DNA from: Anaerolineae bacterium
Lineage (GTDB): Bacteria > Chloroflexota > Anaerolineae > Aggregatilineales > J027
Reading direction: 5' to 3'
Assembly (NCBI GenBank): GCA_008933735.1
Contig: WBUL01000004.1
Span: 209,160 to 273,159, forward strand
DNA length: 64,000 nucleotides
Shown here: one piece after another, positions 42,489-51,617 of the stretch
Layout of the letters: each line of letters opens with the position of its first letter
How positions within the stretch are numbered: position 1 is the stretch's first letter
Notes under the pieces: generated by a model
Seen by the model: the letters and a program-made list of their open reading frames with translations, nothing else
Database searches by the model: none
Told to the model about the DNA's origin: nothing
Made by a program: the position numbers and the translations under genes

Positions 42489-43661
42489 ATGGATTATGTA
42501 CTGGGTGGGCTGGTGCTGCTCATCATCGGAATAGTGAGCGGCCTGTTCTACGCACGAACCGAAGTGTACTTCCTGAACAAGCGTATCTCCCAGCTCACCG
42601 ATGACAAAAAAGCCCTGCAAGATAAACTTGACCAGGCCTCTCATCTGCGCGACCAACTGATCAGCATTTCCAAAGATGCGATCCTCGTTTGCCAGCCGGA
42701 GGGAGAGCACCGGATTCTCTTTGCGAACCCCGCTGCTGAGAAGCTGCTTGGGTATGGTCTGTTAAATAAGCCCGTGACCTCGGTCACTCAGAATGATGAT
42801 TTGAACATGCTCCTGACGGAAATTTACAGTCCGGAAGATGGTGACATTGAACAGCTTCTTGACTTCAAGGGGCGGATGCTGCGAGCACGGGTAACCACCT
42901 TGCTGGAGCTTGAAAAACCCGTGCAGGTGCTGACCATGCGCGATGAGACCGAGTTTATTCGCCTGATGCGAGCAAGGCGGGAAATGGTAGCGAATATTTC
43001 CCATGAGCTCCGTACTCCGATTACAGCCATCAGCCTGATCGCCGATACCTTGCTGGGCGACGAGACGGCGATAAAAAAATCCAAAAACCGCAAAATGGTC
43101 AAGAACATTAAGCGGCAGATTGACCATTTGGCGCAGCTTGTTCAGGAAATGCGTGACCTCTCCCTCATCGAGTCAGGCCAGATGCCCGTTAAGCTGATGC
43201 CGACCCCGCTTCTGCCAATCATTCAGGCCAGTATTGATCCCCTGCTCTCGCTGAGCGAAGACAAACAGCAAACCATCTCGGTTGGGGTGCCGGAAGACTG
43301 TCTGGTTCTGGCCGACTTCCAGCAGGCGCAGCGCGTAATCAAGAATATCGTTCATAATGCGATCAAGTTTGCCCCTGTGGGTGGCTCCATTAAAATCAAT
43401 GCCCAGGTGAACGACAATCACGAGGAAATGGTCATTTCCATCTGGAACAACGGCCCCAGCATCTCTCAAGAACATTTGCCGCGTATCTTCGAGCGGTTTT
43501 ATCAGGCAGATAGGGCCCGCAGTGATGGTACGGGCTTGGGACTTGCTATCGCCCGGCACATTATCCTCTCACATGGTGGACGCATCTGGGCGGCAAGCGA
43601 AGCAGGTGATGGCACGACCTTCTTTTTTACGCTTCCTCTCGCAGAAGACATCCCCGTTTAA
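42489..43661 (+). CDS. phoR: Phosphate-regulon sensor histidine kinase
   Basis: 390 residues: one N-terminal membrane helix (4-22), a short coiled coil, a PAS-like domain (about 55-155), dimerisation and phosphoacceptor helix with His172 in ANISHELRTPITA, and an HATPase domain with N box NIVHNAIKFAP, G1/G2-type RSDGTGLGLAIAR. It has no large outside sensor domain, as in PhoR, which senses via the Pst transporter. phoU, which usually links the two, is not in the window. Confidence 0.92.
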   Translation: MDYVLGGLVLLIIGIVSGLFYARTEVYFLNKRISQLTDDKKALQDKLDQASHLRDQLISISKDAILVCQPEGEHRILFANPAAEKLLGYGLLNKPVTSVTQNDDLNMLLTEIYSPEDGDIEQLLDFKGRMLRARVTTLLELEKPVQVLTMRDETEFIRLMRARREMVANISHELRTPITAISLIADTLLGDETAIKKSKNRKMVKNIKRQIDHLAQLVQEMRDLSLIESGQMPVKLMPTPLLPIIQASIDPLLSLSEDKQQTISVGVPEDCLVLADFQQAQRVIKNIVHNAIKFAPVGGSIKINAQVNDNHEEMVISIWNNGPSISQEHLPRIFERFYQADRARSDGTGLGLAIARHIILSHGGRIWAASEAGDGTTFFFTLPLAEDIPV

Positions 43662-43666
43662 AATAA

Positions 43667-43703
43667 TTTAACTCCTGAATTACAAAAGATTAAACTTAAC
43701 TTA
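43667..43703 (+). promoter_or_regulatory. Candidate Pho box (direct repeats) before pstS
   Basis: TTTAAC, ATTACA, TTAAAC and TTAACTTAG follow one another with 10-12-base spacing, on one face of the helix. That is the layout of PhoP/PhoB boxes (TTAACA-like direct repeats about 11 bases apart). It lies 65-100 bases before the pstS start. Confidence 0.5.
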
Positions 43704-43766
43704 GGGGCAGTTTTATCTGCCTCCGCTAAAGTTCCTATGCATTGCATAGTAAAAAGGGAAATTAGG

Positions 43767-44816
43767 ATGCAGAACACAAATCGTACTTGGGTAAAACTGT
43801 TTGCCTTGCTGCTGGTTTTAGCCCTTGTTGTTCCGGTGGCGATGGCGCAGGAAGCTACCGAAGAACCTATGGAAACCGTTGAACTGCCGGAAGTTGATCC
43901 CCTGTCAGTGACCGGGGACATTATTACAGCGGGCAGCTCCACTGTTTTTCCCCTGACTGCTCGTATGGCGGAACTCTTTGAAGAAGAGGGTTACACTGGC
44001 ACTATCACTGTGGACAGCATCGGCACGGGCGCGGGCTTCGAACGCTTCTGCGTCAACGCCGAAACCGATATTTCTAACGCAAGCCGTGCTATCCGTGACA
44101 GCGAAGTGGAAGCCTGCCGGGAAAACGGTCGTGAACCCGTTGAGTTTTATGTCGGAATTGACGCCCTGGGAATCGTGGTCAGCGCTGAAAACGACTTCGT
44201 GGATGGTCTAACAATTGACCAACTTGGCCGCATCTTTGGCGGTGAATACACCACATGGAATCAGGTGAATCCCGATTGGCCCGCCAATCCGATTGCGCTC
44301 TTCAGCCCCGGTACCGACAGCGGCACCTACGACTACTTCGTTGAAGAAGTGATGAGGCCATTTGCTGAAGCGCAGGGTGTGGTGAATGATGAAGCCACCG
44401 AAGACAATGAAATTGCCATTGCGGCTGAGCAAGCCATCCTGGGTGTTCAAGGTACACAGTTCAGTGAAAACGACAATGTGCTGGTCGAAGGTGTGCAGGG
44501 TGATCCTAACGCAATAGGGTACTTTGGTTTTGCCTACTATGAAGAAAATGCGGATGTCATTCGTGTTATCCCCATCGATGGCATCGAACCTAACGAAGAA
44601 ACCGCCGAGTCCGGTGAGTATCCGCTGGCACGTCCGCTCTTCATCTACTCTGATGCGACCATCATGATGGAAAAACCACAGGTGGCAGCTTTTATCAACT
44701 TCTATTTGACCAATGTTAACAATGAAGTGCTAAGTGTAGGATACTTCCCGGTCAGCGAAGAAGCCTTGAACGAAGCCAGATTGAACTGGCTTGTGGCGAT
44801 GGGCATGGCCGAATAG
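43767..44816 (+). CDS. pstS: Phosphate ABC transporter substrate-binding protein
   Basis: 349 residues. A signal peptide (KLFALLLVLALVVPVAMAQ) covers about the first 28 residues; the mature start has an acidic linker (EATEEPMETVELPE). Phosphate-binding signatures are ITAGSSTVFPLT, DISNASRAIRDSE, GTDSGTYDYF and the long C-terminal helix region. The ATG at 43767 is preferred because AAGGGAAATTAGG precedes it; an in-frame ATG ten codons earlier would put charges before the signal peptide. Confidence 0.93.
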   Translation: MQNTNRTWVKLFALLLVLALVVPVAMAQEATEEPMETVELPEVDPLSVTGDIITAGSSTVFPLTARMAELFEEEGYTGTITVDSIGTGAGFERFCVNAETDISNASRAIRDSEVEACRENGREPVEFYVGIDALGIVVSAENDFVDGLTIDQLGRIFGGEYTTWNQVNPDWPANPIALFSPGTDSGTYDYFVEEVMRPFAEAQGVVNDEATEDNEIAIAAEQAILGVQGTQFSENDNVLVEGVQGDPNAIGYFGFAYYEENADVIRVIPIDGIEPNEETAESGEYPLARPLFIYSDATIMMEKPQVAAFINFYLTNVNNEVLSVGYFPVSEEALNEARLNWLVAMGMAE

Positions 44817-44841
44817 TCTCGTACTCGCCTTAAGTTTACTC

Positions 44842-44878
44842 TGAGGAGAGGGTGTGTTCTTTCCCCTCTCCTCATTTT
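44842..44878 (+). terminator. Stem-loop with T-tract between pstS and pstC
   Basis: TGAGGAGAGGG pairs perfectly with CCCTCTCCTCA (11 bp, 11-base loop) and is followed by TTTT. It should reduce transcription into pstCAB relative to pstS. Confidence 0.8.
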
Positions 44879-44894
44879 GCCGGAAGGGAGAGAT

Positions 44895-45875
44895 ATGGAA
44901 CAACAGCAGACCATCAATATACTCTACACTGCGCCCTCAGAAAGCGAACCCCTGGACTTACGGCGAAAAGCACGTCCAGGTGAAATTGTGGTACGAATTT
45001 TCCTGTTTTTATGTGGTTTTGTCTCCATTTTTACCACGCTGGGCATTGTATTTGTGCTCGGCGAGGAATCCATTCTGCTGTTCACAACCGAGTATTCCAG
45101 TATTGACGGCTTAAAACGCCTGAATGTGATCGACTTTCTCACAGGAACCAGGTGGCAGCCAAATATTCTTGAAATCGGCATCTGGCCTTTGCTTACGGCA
45201 ACCCTGGTGACTTCCTTTGTTGCAGTTTTTATTGCGCTGCCCCTGGGTCTGGGAGCAGCAATCTATCTGAGTGAATATGCTACCCCCCGCGCCCGTAATA
45301 TTTTAAAACCTGTTTTGGAAGTGCTGGCGGGTATCCCAACAGTTGTCTATGGATACTTTGCCCTGACCTTTGTCACCCCGCTGCTGCAAGGCCTGCTTGG
45401 GAAAAACACCATTGGGGTGTACAACATGCTGTCCGCAGGCATTGTAATGGGGATTATGATTATTCCGCTGGTCGCTTCGCTGAGTGAAGACGCGCTGAGT
45501 GCGGTTCCCCGCACCCTGCGAGAGGCCGCCTATGGGCTGGGGTCAACCCGATTTGAGATGACCACACGGGTCGTTATCCCCGCGGCAACCTCTGGCATTG
45601 TTGCGGCGCTCATCCTGGCGATTTCCCGCGCAGTCGGCGAAACGATGATTGTGGCAATTGCCTCCGGTAACGGCCCCAATTTCACTATTAACCCGACCAA
45701 AGCCGCTGAAACGATGACCGGATATATCGCCCGCATCAGCACCGGGGATCTGTCTTACAATACCCTCGACTATAACAGCATTTTCGCAATTGGTCTGACT
45801 CTGTTTTTCATCACGCTTATTCTGAACATGATCAGCCGCTATATTGTGAATCGTTTCCGTGAGGCTTACGAATAA
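44895..45875 (+). CDS. pstC: Phosphate ABC transporter permease PstC
   Basis: 326 residues with six membrane helices. PstC features: LPLGLGAAIYLSEYATPRARNILKPVLEVLAGIPTVVYG, and EAA loop TLREAAYGLGSTRFEMTTRVVIPAATSG, then ISRAVGETMIVAIASG. The ATG at 44895 has AAGGGAGAGA before it. Its stop codon shares a base with the pstA start. Confidence 0.93.
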   Translation: MEQQQTINILYTAPSESEPLDLRRKARPGEIVVRIFLFLCGFVSIFTTLGIVFVLGEESILLFTTEYSSIDGLKRLNVIDFLTGTRWQPNILEIGIWPLLTATLVTSFVAVFIALPLGLGAAIYLSEYATPRARNILKPVLEVLAGIPTVVYGYFALTFVTPLLQGLLGKNTIGVYNMLSAGIVMGIMIIPLVASLSEDALSAVPRTLREAAYGLGSTRFEMTTRVVIPAATSGIVAALILAISRAVGETMIVAIASGNGPNFTINPTKAAETMTGYIARISTGDLSYNTLDYNSIFAIGLTLFFITLILNMISRYIVNRFREAYE

Positions 45876-47263
45876 TGGCTACGATGAATCCTCAGTGGCA
45901 GGACGAACAATCTTTCAAACGCCGCCTGCGAAGACGCCAGATGAAGGCAAAAGCGTGGAACATTATTTTCCTGTTCACTATCATGATCGGGATGCTGGCT
46001 CTGCTGCTTCTGTTTTACAACATCATCCGTCAGGCTGTGACCTTGATCGCCGTTGAAAACACCGTTGATCCGGCAACGCTGGCAGACCGCCCGTTGGAGG
46101 AACTTTCTGAAGAAGAGCTCGCGGCGATCCTGAGTGAGCATGTAACCGCAAACCGGATGCGTGTGCTGATTCTGAAAGACGTGGTGGGCGCTGACCAGAA
46201 AGAATGGGCAGCCCTGAACCAGCAGTCACTGGAAAATGTTCTGGAATCCGGTTTATATCCTGAGGAACTGGCTGATCTGCCTTTTAAAGACCTTGAATTG
46301 GAACAAATCGTGTCCATTCTCCAGAACGGCCTTTCCAGAGACGGGCTGCAACGTGCGGTCATTGATGAGGTTGTCCAGCCTGTTGTCACAGAAAGTTGGA
46401 CCCTGAACGAGGCCCTGCTCAACCGTGACGAGATTGATAAGATCATTGACGAAAAACACCCCAACGCGGAAGTTTCCTGGAAGGTGTGGGTAAACCTTGA
46501 CTTCCTCACCACCCCCATGCACAGCCGTCCGGAGCTCTCCGGTTTGAGAACCGCTGTTTTCGGGTCGCTGTGGATGATGCTGGTGACTGTCGCCTTTGCA
46601 TTCCCGATTGGCATTGGGGCAGCGATTTATCTGGAAGAATATGCCGCTGATAACTGGCTCAATCGCATTATCCAGTTGAACATCTCTAATCTGGCTGGGG
46701 TGCCTTCCATTATTTACGGTATTCTCGGTCTGGCGGTGTTTGTACGCTTCCTGGATGAGATCACCAGCGGGAAAATTTTCGGGCTGGTTGAGAACGAAGC
46801 AACGGTGAGTGGGCGCACCATTCTGTCAGCAGGGCTGACGATGGCACTGCTCATCCTGCCCATCATTATCATCAGCGCTCAGGAAGCCATCAAAGCCGTG
46901 TCCCCATCACTCAAGGAAGCCGCCTATGGCATGGGGGCGACCAAATTGCAGATGATCCGCACTGTGATTTTGCCAAATGCTCTGCCGGGTATTCTCACCG
47001 GGACGATTCTGGCGATTTCCCGTGCGTTTGGCGAAACTGCTCCCCTGGTTGTAGTCGGCTCAATTACTCGTATTACTGTTGATCCGGAAGGCCCGTTCTC
47101 GCGCTTTACAGCCATTCCTATTCAGATTTATTCATGGACATCCCAACCCCAGGATGAGTTCCGCAGCATCGCTGCTGCCGCGATTATTGTGCTGCTGATA
47201 ATCCTGCTCTCGTTTAATGCAACCGCAATAATTTTGCGTAATCGCTTCAGCAGAAGGTGGTGA
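45875..47263 (+). CDS. pstA: Phosphate ABC transporter permease PstA with enlarged extracytoplasmic loop
   Basis: 462 residues, against about 280-300 in most PstA proteins. After the first membrane helix (28-50) comes an insertion of about 170 residues before the core (TAVFGSLWMMLVTVAFAFPIGIGAAIYLEEYA). The core has the PstA features LNISNLAGVPSIIYGILGLAVF and the EAA loop SLKEAAYGMGATKLQMIRTVILPN. The insertion holds two related 39-residue units, at 66-104 and 129-167, both starting P..LAD.P and ending VV. Function of the extra loop is unknown. Confidence 0.92.
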   Translation: MATMNPQWQDEQSFKRRLRRRQMKAKAWNIIFLFTIMIGMLALLLLFYNIIRQAVTLIAVENTVDPATLADRPLEELSEEELAAILSEHVTANRMRVLILKDVVGADQKEWAALNQQSLENVLESGLYPEELADLPFKDLELEQIVSILQNGLSRDGLQRAVIDEVVQPVVTESWTLNEALLNRDEIDKIIDEKHPNAEVSWKVWVNLDFLTTPMHSRPELSGLRTAVFGSLWMMLVTVAFAFPIGIGAAIYLEEYAADNWLNRIIQLNISNLAGVPSIIYGILGLAVFVRFLDEITSGKIFGLVENEATVSGRTILSAGLTMALLILPIIIISAQEAIKAVSPSLKEAAYGMGATKLQMIRTVILPNALPGILTGTILAISRAFGETAPLVVVGSITRITVDPEGPFSRFTAIPIQIYSWTSQPQDEFRSIAAAAIIVLLIILLSFNATAIILRNRFSRRW

Positions 47264-47266
47264 GTC

Positions 47267-48058
47267 ATGACCCCCAAAAACGGAAAAAACCCGGTCGCAA
47301 TTGAATTAAAGCACCTGCACATTTATTACGGCAGTTTCTTGGCCGTGCGCGATGTCAACATGCAGGTTGCACAGCGCAAAATTACGGCGCTGATTGGTCC
47401 ATCCGGATGTGGCAAAAGCACCGTGCTTCGGGCACTGAATCGTATGAATGATCTCATCGGCAGCGCACGGGTTGAGGGCGAAGTCCTGTTCCGCAATCAG
47501 AATCTCTATGATTCGCACGTGGATCCGGTCGAGGTGCGGCGTCGCATTGGGATGGTATTCCAGAAGCCGAACCCTTTTCCAAAAACGATTTTTGAAAATG
47601 TGGCGTATGGCCCGCGCCTGCTGGGTGTCCGCAATCGTGACCAGCTTCAGGAGATCGTGGAACGCAGTCTGATAAGTGCCGCCCTGTGGGATGAGGTCAA
47701 AAACGACCTCAAAAAATCCGGTTTGGCGCTTTCCGGTGGGCAGCAGCAGCGGTTATGTATTGCCCGTGCGCTGGCGGTAGAGCCCGAAATTATCCTGATG
47801 GACGAACCCTGCTCGGCGCTTGACCCGATTGCCACGCTGCGTATTGAAGAGCTTATGCGCGAGTTGGCCAAGGATTACACCATTGTCATCGTGACCCATA
47901 ACATGCAGCAGGCTGCCCGCGCCTCGGACTATACGGCCTTTATGATGGTTCGAGAAGATCGTGCAGGTGAACTGGTTGAATTTGACCGCACCGACAATAT
48001 CTTCAATCGCCCTGCCGACTCCCGCACTGAAGATTATATTGCTGGACGCTTCGGGTAA
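47267..48058 (+). CDS. pstB: Phosphate ABC transporter ATPase
   Basis: 263 residues. Walker [10 protein letters not shown], the PstB-specific [19 protein letters not shown]-loop, signature [15 protein letters not shown], Walker [15 protein letters not shown], and His switch [17 protein letters not shown]. The C-terminal end DYIAGRFG is also typical. Last gene of the pst operon; phoU does not follow. Confidence 0.95.
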   Translation: MTPKNGKNPVAIELKHLHIYYGSFLAVRDVNMQVAQRKITALIGPSGCGKSTVLRALNRMNDLIGSARVEGEVLFRNQNLYDSHVDPVEVRRRIGMVFQKPNPFPKTIFENVAYGPRLLGVRNRDQLQEIVERSLISAALWDEVKNDLKKSGLALSGGQQQRLCIARALAVEPEIILMDEPCSALDPIATLRIEELMRELAKDYTIVIVTHNMQQAARASDYTAFMMVREDRAGELVEFDRTDNIFNRPADSRTEDYIAGRFG

Positions 48059-48060
48059 AA

Positions 48061-48088
48061 CGAACAAGGGACTTTTGCCCCTTGTTCG
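48061..48088 (+). terminator. Bidirectional hairpin between pstB and aconitase gene
   Basis: CGAACAAGGG pairs perfectly with CCCTTGTTCG (10 bp, eight-base loop). It lies two bases after the pstB stop and eight before the aconitase stop, so it serves both convergent transcripts. Its stem shares GAACAAGGG with the oppA-oppB hairpin. Confidence 0.75.
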
Positions 48089-48096
48089 CAACTCTC

Positions 48097-50805
48097 TTAG
48101 GCAGGCTGAATTTCCTGTATCAGGCGGCGCAGTACCGTCTGAAGAATACCCCCATTACGATAATATTCAATTTCCACAGGGGTATGCAGCCGCACCGTTG
48201 CCTGGAAGGTTTTGATACTGCCATCAGCACTGGTCGCTTTGACTGTGACCTGCTGCATCACGTGGAGGTCATCGTTTAAGCCTTCGATGTCGTAGACTTC
48301 CTCTCCGGTCAGGCCGAGCGATTCGTGTGTCTGGCCTTCAAGGAAGGTCAATGGCAGCACGCCCATCCCAAGCAGGTTATTGCGGTGAATACGCTCAAAG
48401 CTGACCGCGATCACGGCTTTCACACCCAGCAAGTAGGTGCCTTTTGCCGCCCAGTCACGCGAACTGCCTGTGCCATATTCTGCGCCTGCCAGGATCACCA
48501 ATGGGGTGCCGCTGGCGATGTATTTCATGGCAGCGTCGTAAATCGGCATTTCCTCATTGGTCGGCAGGTAGCGGGTGACCCCGCCTTCCTTGCCGCCGAC
48601 CAGTTGATTTTTGAGGCGGATATTGGCAAAGGTACCGCGCGTCATGATACGGTCATTGCCGCGCCGCGCCCCGTAGGAGTTAAAGTCACGCGGTTCAACT
48701 CCCCGTTCCATCAGATATTTTCCAGCGGGGCTGTTGGTGGCAATAGAGCCGGCTGGCGAAATGTGATCTGTTGTAATGCTGTCGCCGAGTTTTGCCAGCA
48801 CGCGGGCTCCGGTAATATTTGTAATTGGATTGGGAGCAGGCGAGAGATCGACGAAGAAAGGCGGTTCCTGTACATAGGTGGATATCTCATCCCATCGGTA
48901 AAGATCGCCTTCGACTCCTGTAATCGCGTTCCAGGTTTCGTTGCCATCGAATACGTTGCCGTAGCGCTTTGCAAACATTTCCGGGGTAATGGAATTCTTG
49001 ACCGCTTCCGCAATTTCCGCATTCGTCGGCCAGATGTCTTTCAAATAAACGGGCTGTCCATCTTTTCCTGTACCAATGGGTTCGGTGAGCAGATCACGGT
49101 CAACCGTTCCAGCCAGAGCGTAAGCAACCACCAGCGGCGGCGAGGCAAGGTAGTTCGCCCGGACAAATGGATTGATGCGTCCTTCAAAGTTACGGTTGCC
49201 ACTCAGTACACCGGCTGCAACCAGATCACCGGTCTGGATCGCTTTGATGACATTGTCCGGCAGGGGGCCGCTGTTACCAATGCAGGTTGTGCAGCCATAA
49301 CCCACCGTATGGAAGCCAAGCTGATTCAGATACTCGGTCAATCCGGCTTTATCAAGATATTCGGTCACGACGCGCGAACCAGGGGCAAGGCTCGTTTTGA
49401 CGTAGGACGGAACTTTCAGTCCTTTCTCGACCGCTTTTTTGGCAACCAGGCCAGCACCCAGCATTACCGATGGGTTAGACGTATTGGTACAGCTCGTAAT
49501 AGCCGCAATCACGACTGCCCCATGTGTCACTTCACCACCACCGTCAACGAGGGCGTTTTTTTGAATTTGCTCTTCTTTCAGACCAAAACCCTTTGGCCCT
49601 ACGGGGGCACTCAGGCTTTGTTTAAATTCGTTTTTCACGTCCTTCAGCGCAACACGATCCTGAGGGCGTTTGGGGCCGGCAACACTGGGAACCACCATAC
49701 TGAGATCAAGCTCCAAGGTGTCAGTAAATACCGGCTCAGGCATTCCATCGGTGCGGAAAATGCCCTGTGCCTTGGCGTAAGCTTCGACCAACTGCACCAG
49801 CGTCTCCGGACGGGCAGTGCGGCGCATGAAGTTGAGTGTTTCCTGATCTATCGGGAAGAAACCCATCGTCGCGCCGTATTCAGGGGCCATGTTCGCAATC
49901 GTGGCACGGTCAGGCAGGCTCATGCTGCTAAGGCCATCGCCGTAGAATTCAACAAATTTATCGACCACGCCTTTTTTACGCAGCATTTGCACCACCATCA
50001 GGGTCAGATCTGTGGCGGTTGTTCCTTCGGGTAGTCTGCCATGCAGCTTAAAGCCAATGACTTCCGGCGTTACCATATAGTACGGCTGCCCAAGCATGAC
50101 GGCTTCGGCTTCAATCCCGCCGACCCCCCAGCCAACCACACCCAGACCATTGATCATTGTGGTGTGGGAGTCTGTTCCAACCAGTGTATCGGGATAGGCA
50201 ACGCCGTCCTTGAGGAAAACCCCCTGTGCCAGATACTCCAGGTTCACCTGGTGCACAATTCCAGTCGCAGGTGGGACAACACGGAAGTTTTCAAAGGCTT
50301 TTTGCCCCCACGCCAGAAACTCGTAGCGTTCGCGGTTGCGACGAAACTCAAAATCAGCGTTTATGCGGAGCGCATCCGGTGAGGCAAAGCTGTCCACCTG
50401 TACCGAGTGATCGATGACCAGATCAACCGGAATCGCCGGGTTGATCATTTTGGGGTCTCCGCCCATTCGCGCCATCGCATCCCGCAGCGCTGCCAGGTCA
50501 ACGACGGCCGGAACCCCGGTGAAGTCTTGCAGAATGACACGGGCAGGCTTAAAAGGAATTTCGGTGCGGGCGGGAGAAGCGGCGTTCCACTTTGCCAGAT
50601 TGATGACATCTTCCTGGCTGACAAAAAAACCGTCCACACTGCGGAGCAGCGATTCAAGCACCACCTTGATCGAGAAGGGCAGCCGTGAGGTATCAGCGAC
50701 GCCGCTTTCGTCCAATCGACTGAGACGATAATATTTCGCCGTTAGACTTTTCCCGTAATTCAGGGTGTCTAAGGCCCCAAAAGCATCCTGAGGTTGTTGA
50801 GCCAT
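48097..50805 (-). CDS. acnA: Aconitate hydratase (AcnA/IRP type)
   Basis: 902 residues, normal for AcnA. Domain order is that of the IRP/AcnA family: N-terminal [70 protein letters not shown], iron-sulfur cluster ligands in [12 protein letters not shown] and [12 protein letters not shown], and the swivelling C-terminal domain with [16 protein letters not shown]. It interconverts citrate and isocitrate in the TCA cycle. The start at 50805 fits the family N-terminus and has an AGGAAT site; the longer open frame upstream crosses the promoter region. Confidence 0.96.
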   Translation of the reverse strand: MAQQPQDAFGALDTLNYGKSLTAKYYRLSRLDESGVADTSRLPFSIKVVLESLLRSVDGFFVSQEDVINLAKWNAASPARTEIPFKPARVILQDFTGVPAVVDLAALRDAMARMGGDPKMINPAIPVDLVIDHSVQVDSFASPDALRINADFEFRRNRERYEFLAWGQKAFENFRVVPPATGIVHQVNLEYLAQGVFLKDGVAYPDTLVGTDSHTTMINGLGVVGWGVGGIEAEAVMLGQPYYMVTPEVIGFKLHGRLPEGTTATDLTLMVVQMLRKKGVVDKFVEFYGDGLSSMSLPDRATIANMAPEYGATMGFFPIDQETLNFMRRTARPETLVQLVEAYAKAQGIFRTDGMPEPVFTDTLELDLSMVVPSVAGPKRPQDRVALKDVKNEFKQSLSAPVGPKGFGLKEEQIQKNALVDGGGEVTHGAVVIAAITSCTNTSNPSVMLGAGLVAKKAVEKGLKVPSYVKTSLAPGSRVVTEYLDKAGLTEYLNQLGFHTVGYGCTTCIGNSGPLPDNVIKAIQTGDLVAAGVLSGNRNFEGRINPFVRANYLASPPLVVAYALAGTVDRDLLTEPIGTGKDGQPVYLKDIWPTNAEIAEAVKNSITPEMFAKRYGNVFDGNETWNAITGVEGDLYRWDEISTYVQEPPFFVDLSPAPNPITNITGARVLAKLGDSITTDHISPAGSIATNSPAGKYLMERGVEPRDFNSYGARRGNDRIMTRGTFANIRLKNQLVGGKEGGVTRYLPTNEEMPIYDAAMKYIASGTPLVILAGAEYGTGSSRDWAAKGTYLLGVKAVIAVSFERIHRNNLLGMGVLPLTFLEGQTHESLGLTGEEVYDIEGLNDDLHVMQQVTVKATSADGSIKTFQATVRLHTPVEIEYYRNGGILQTVLRRLIQEIQPA

Positions 50806-50845
50806 CGGTATTCCTAACTTTACATCAAATCGGGTTTGGGCTTCC

Positions 50846-50874
50846 ATTGTACCGCACTTGAAAAACCCGCTCAA
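50846..50874 (-). promoter_or_regulatory. Promoter of the aconitase gene
   Basis: On the minus strand -35 TTGAGC (50869-50874) and -10 TACAAT (50846-50851) are 17 bases apart, about 40 bases before the aconitase ATG. Confidence 0.65.
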
Positions 50875-50886
50875 TCCAAGCTCTGG

Positions 50887-50892
50887 TATAAT
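50887..50892 (+). promoter_or_regulatory. Extended -10 promoter of the RNA-modification operon
   Basis: A perfect TATAAT with the extended TG element (TGGTATAAT), 27 bases before the rsmI ATG. No good -35 at the right distance, as expected for extended -10 promoters. Back to back with the aconitase promoter. Confidence 0.6.
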
Positions 50893-50918
50893 GGCACCGT
50901 TTAAACGAGTGAGCTTTG

Positions 50919-51617
50919 ATGCTGTATCTGGTTGCGACACCGATTGGAAATTTAGGCGACATCAGCCTGCGAGCCCTGGAAACCCTGCGACTGGTGGATT
51001 ACGTCGCCAGCGAAGACACCCGTAAAACAGGGCTTCTGCTCAAACATTTTGACATCAAAAAACCACAGATTTCTTTTTACGAACACAATGAAAAACAGGC
51101 CGGACAGCGAATTCTCGCGCTGTTGCAGGAAGGTAAATCGGTTGCATTGGTTACGAATGCAGGTACACCGGGCATTTCTGACCCCGGTTTTTCGCTGGTG
51201 CGGCAGGTGATCGACGCCGGATTGCAAATGACCATGATTCCAGGGGCAACAGCGCTGGTCATGGCGGTGGTGCTGTCCGGTTTACCCACGCATTCATTTA
51301 CTTTTCGCGGCTTCCCCCCGCGTAAATCTGGCCCGCGCCGCCGCTTTTTGGAAGTGGATCGAGAGTCACCCCATACGTTGATTTTTTACGAAAGTCCCTA
51401 CCGCATCGGGAAATTTCTGGAAGATGCACTGGTGGTCTACGGGGACAGGCAGGCAGCGCTGGCTAACGATCTGACCAAAATGTTTGAAACCCTCCAGCAC
51501 GGCAAGATTTCCGAGCTGATTGAATACGCGAGCAAGGCCGATCTGCGCGGCGAATATGTGGTGGTGATTGCCGGGGTCGATGCAAAAAAAGTGCTGGACG
51601 ATGATGAAGAGTCTTAA
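50919..51617 (+). CDS. rsmI: 16S rRNA (cytidine1402-2'-O)-methyltransferase
   Basis: 232 residues of the tetrapyrrole-methylase fold. [72 protein letters not shown] and YESPYRI are RsmI hallmarks. It 2'-O-methylates C1402 in helix 44 of 16S rRNA, tuning the P-site. First gene of a five-gene operon; its end overlaps the next gene by 17 bases. Confidence 0.95.
   Translation: MLYLVATPIGNLGDISLRALETLRLVDYVASEDTRKTGLLLKHFDIKKPQISFYEHNEKQAGQRILALLQEGKSVALVTNAGTPGISDPGFSLVRQVIDAGLQMTMIPGATALVMAVVLSGLPTHSFTFRGFPPRKSGPRRRFLEVDRESPHTLIFYESPYRIGKFLEDALVVYGDRQAALANDLTKMFETLQHGKISELIEYASKADLRGEYVVVIAGVDAKKVLDDDEES

Noticed and set aside
48325..50034. 569-codon open frame antisense to the aconitase gene
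   Set aside because: The aconitase frame has all family motifs; the opposite frame is cysteine/arginine-rich with no domain, as expected from antisense of a conserved gene.
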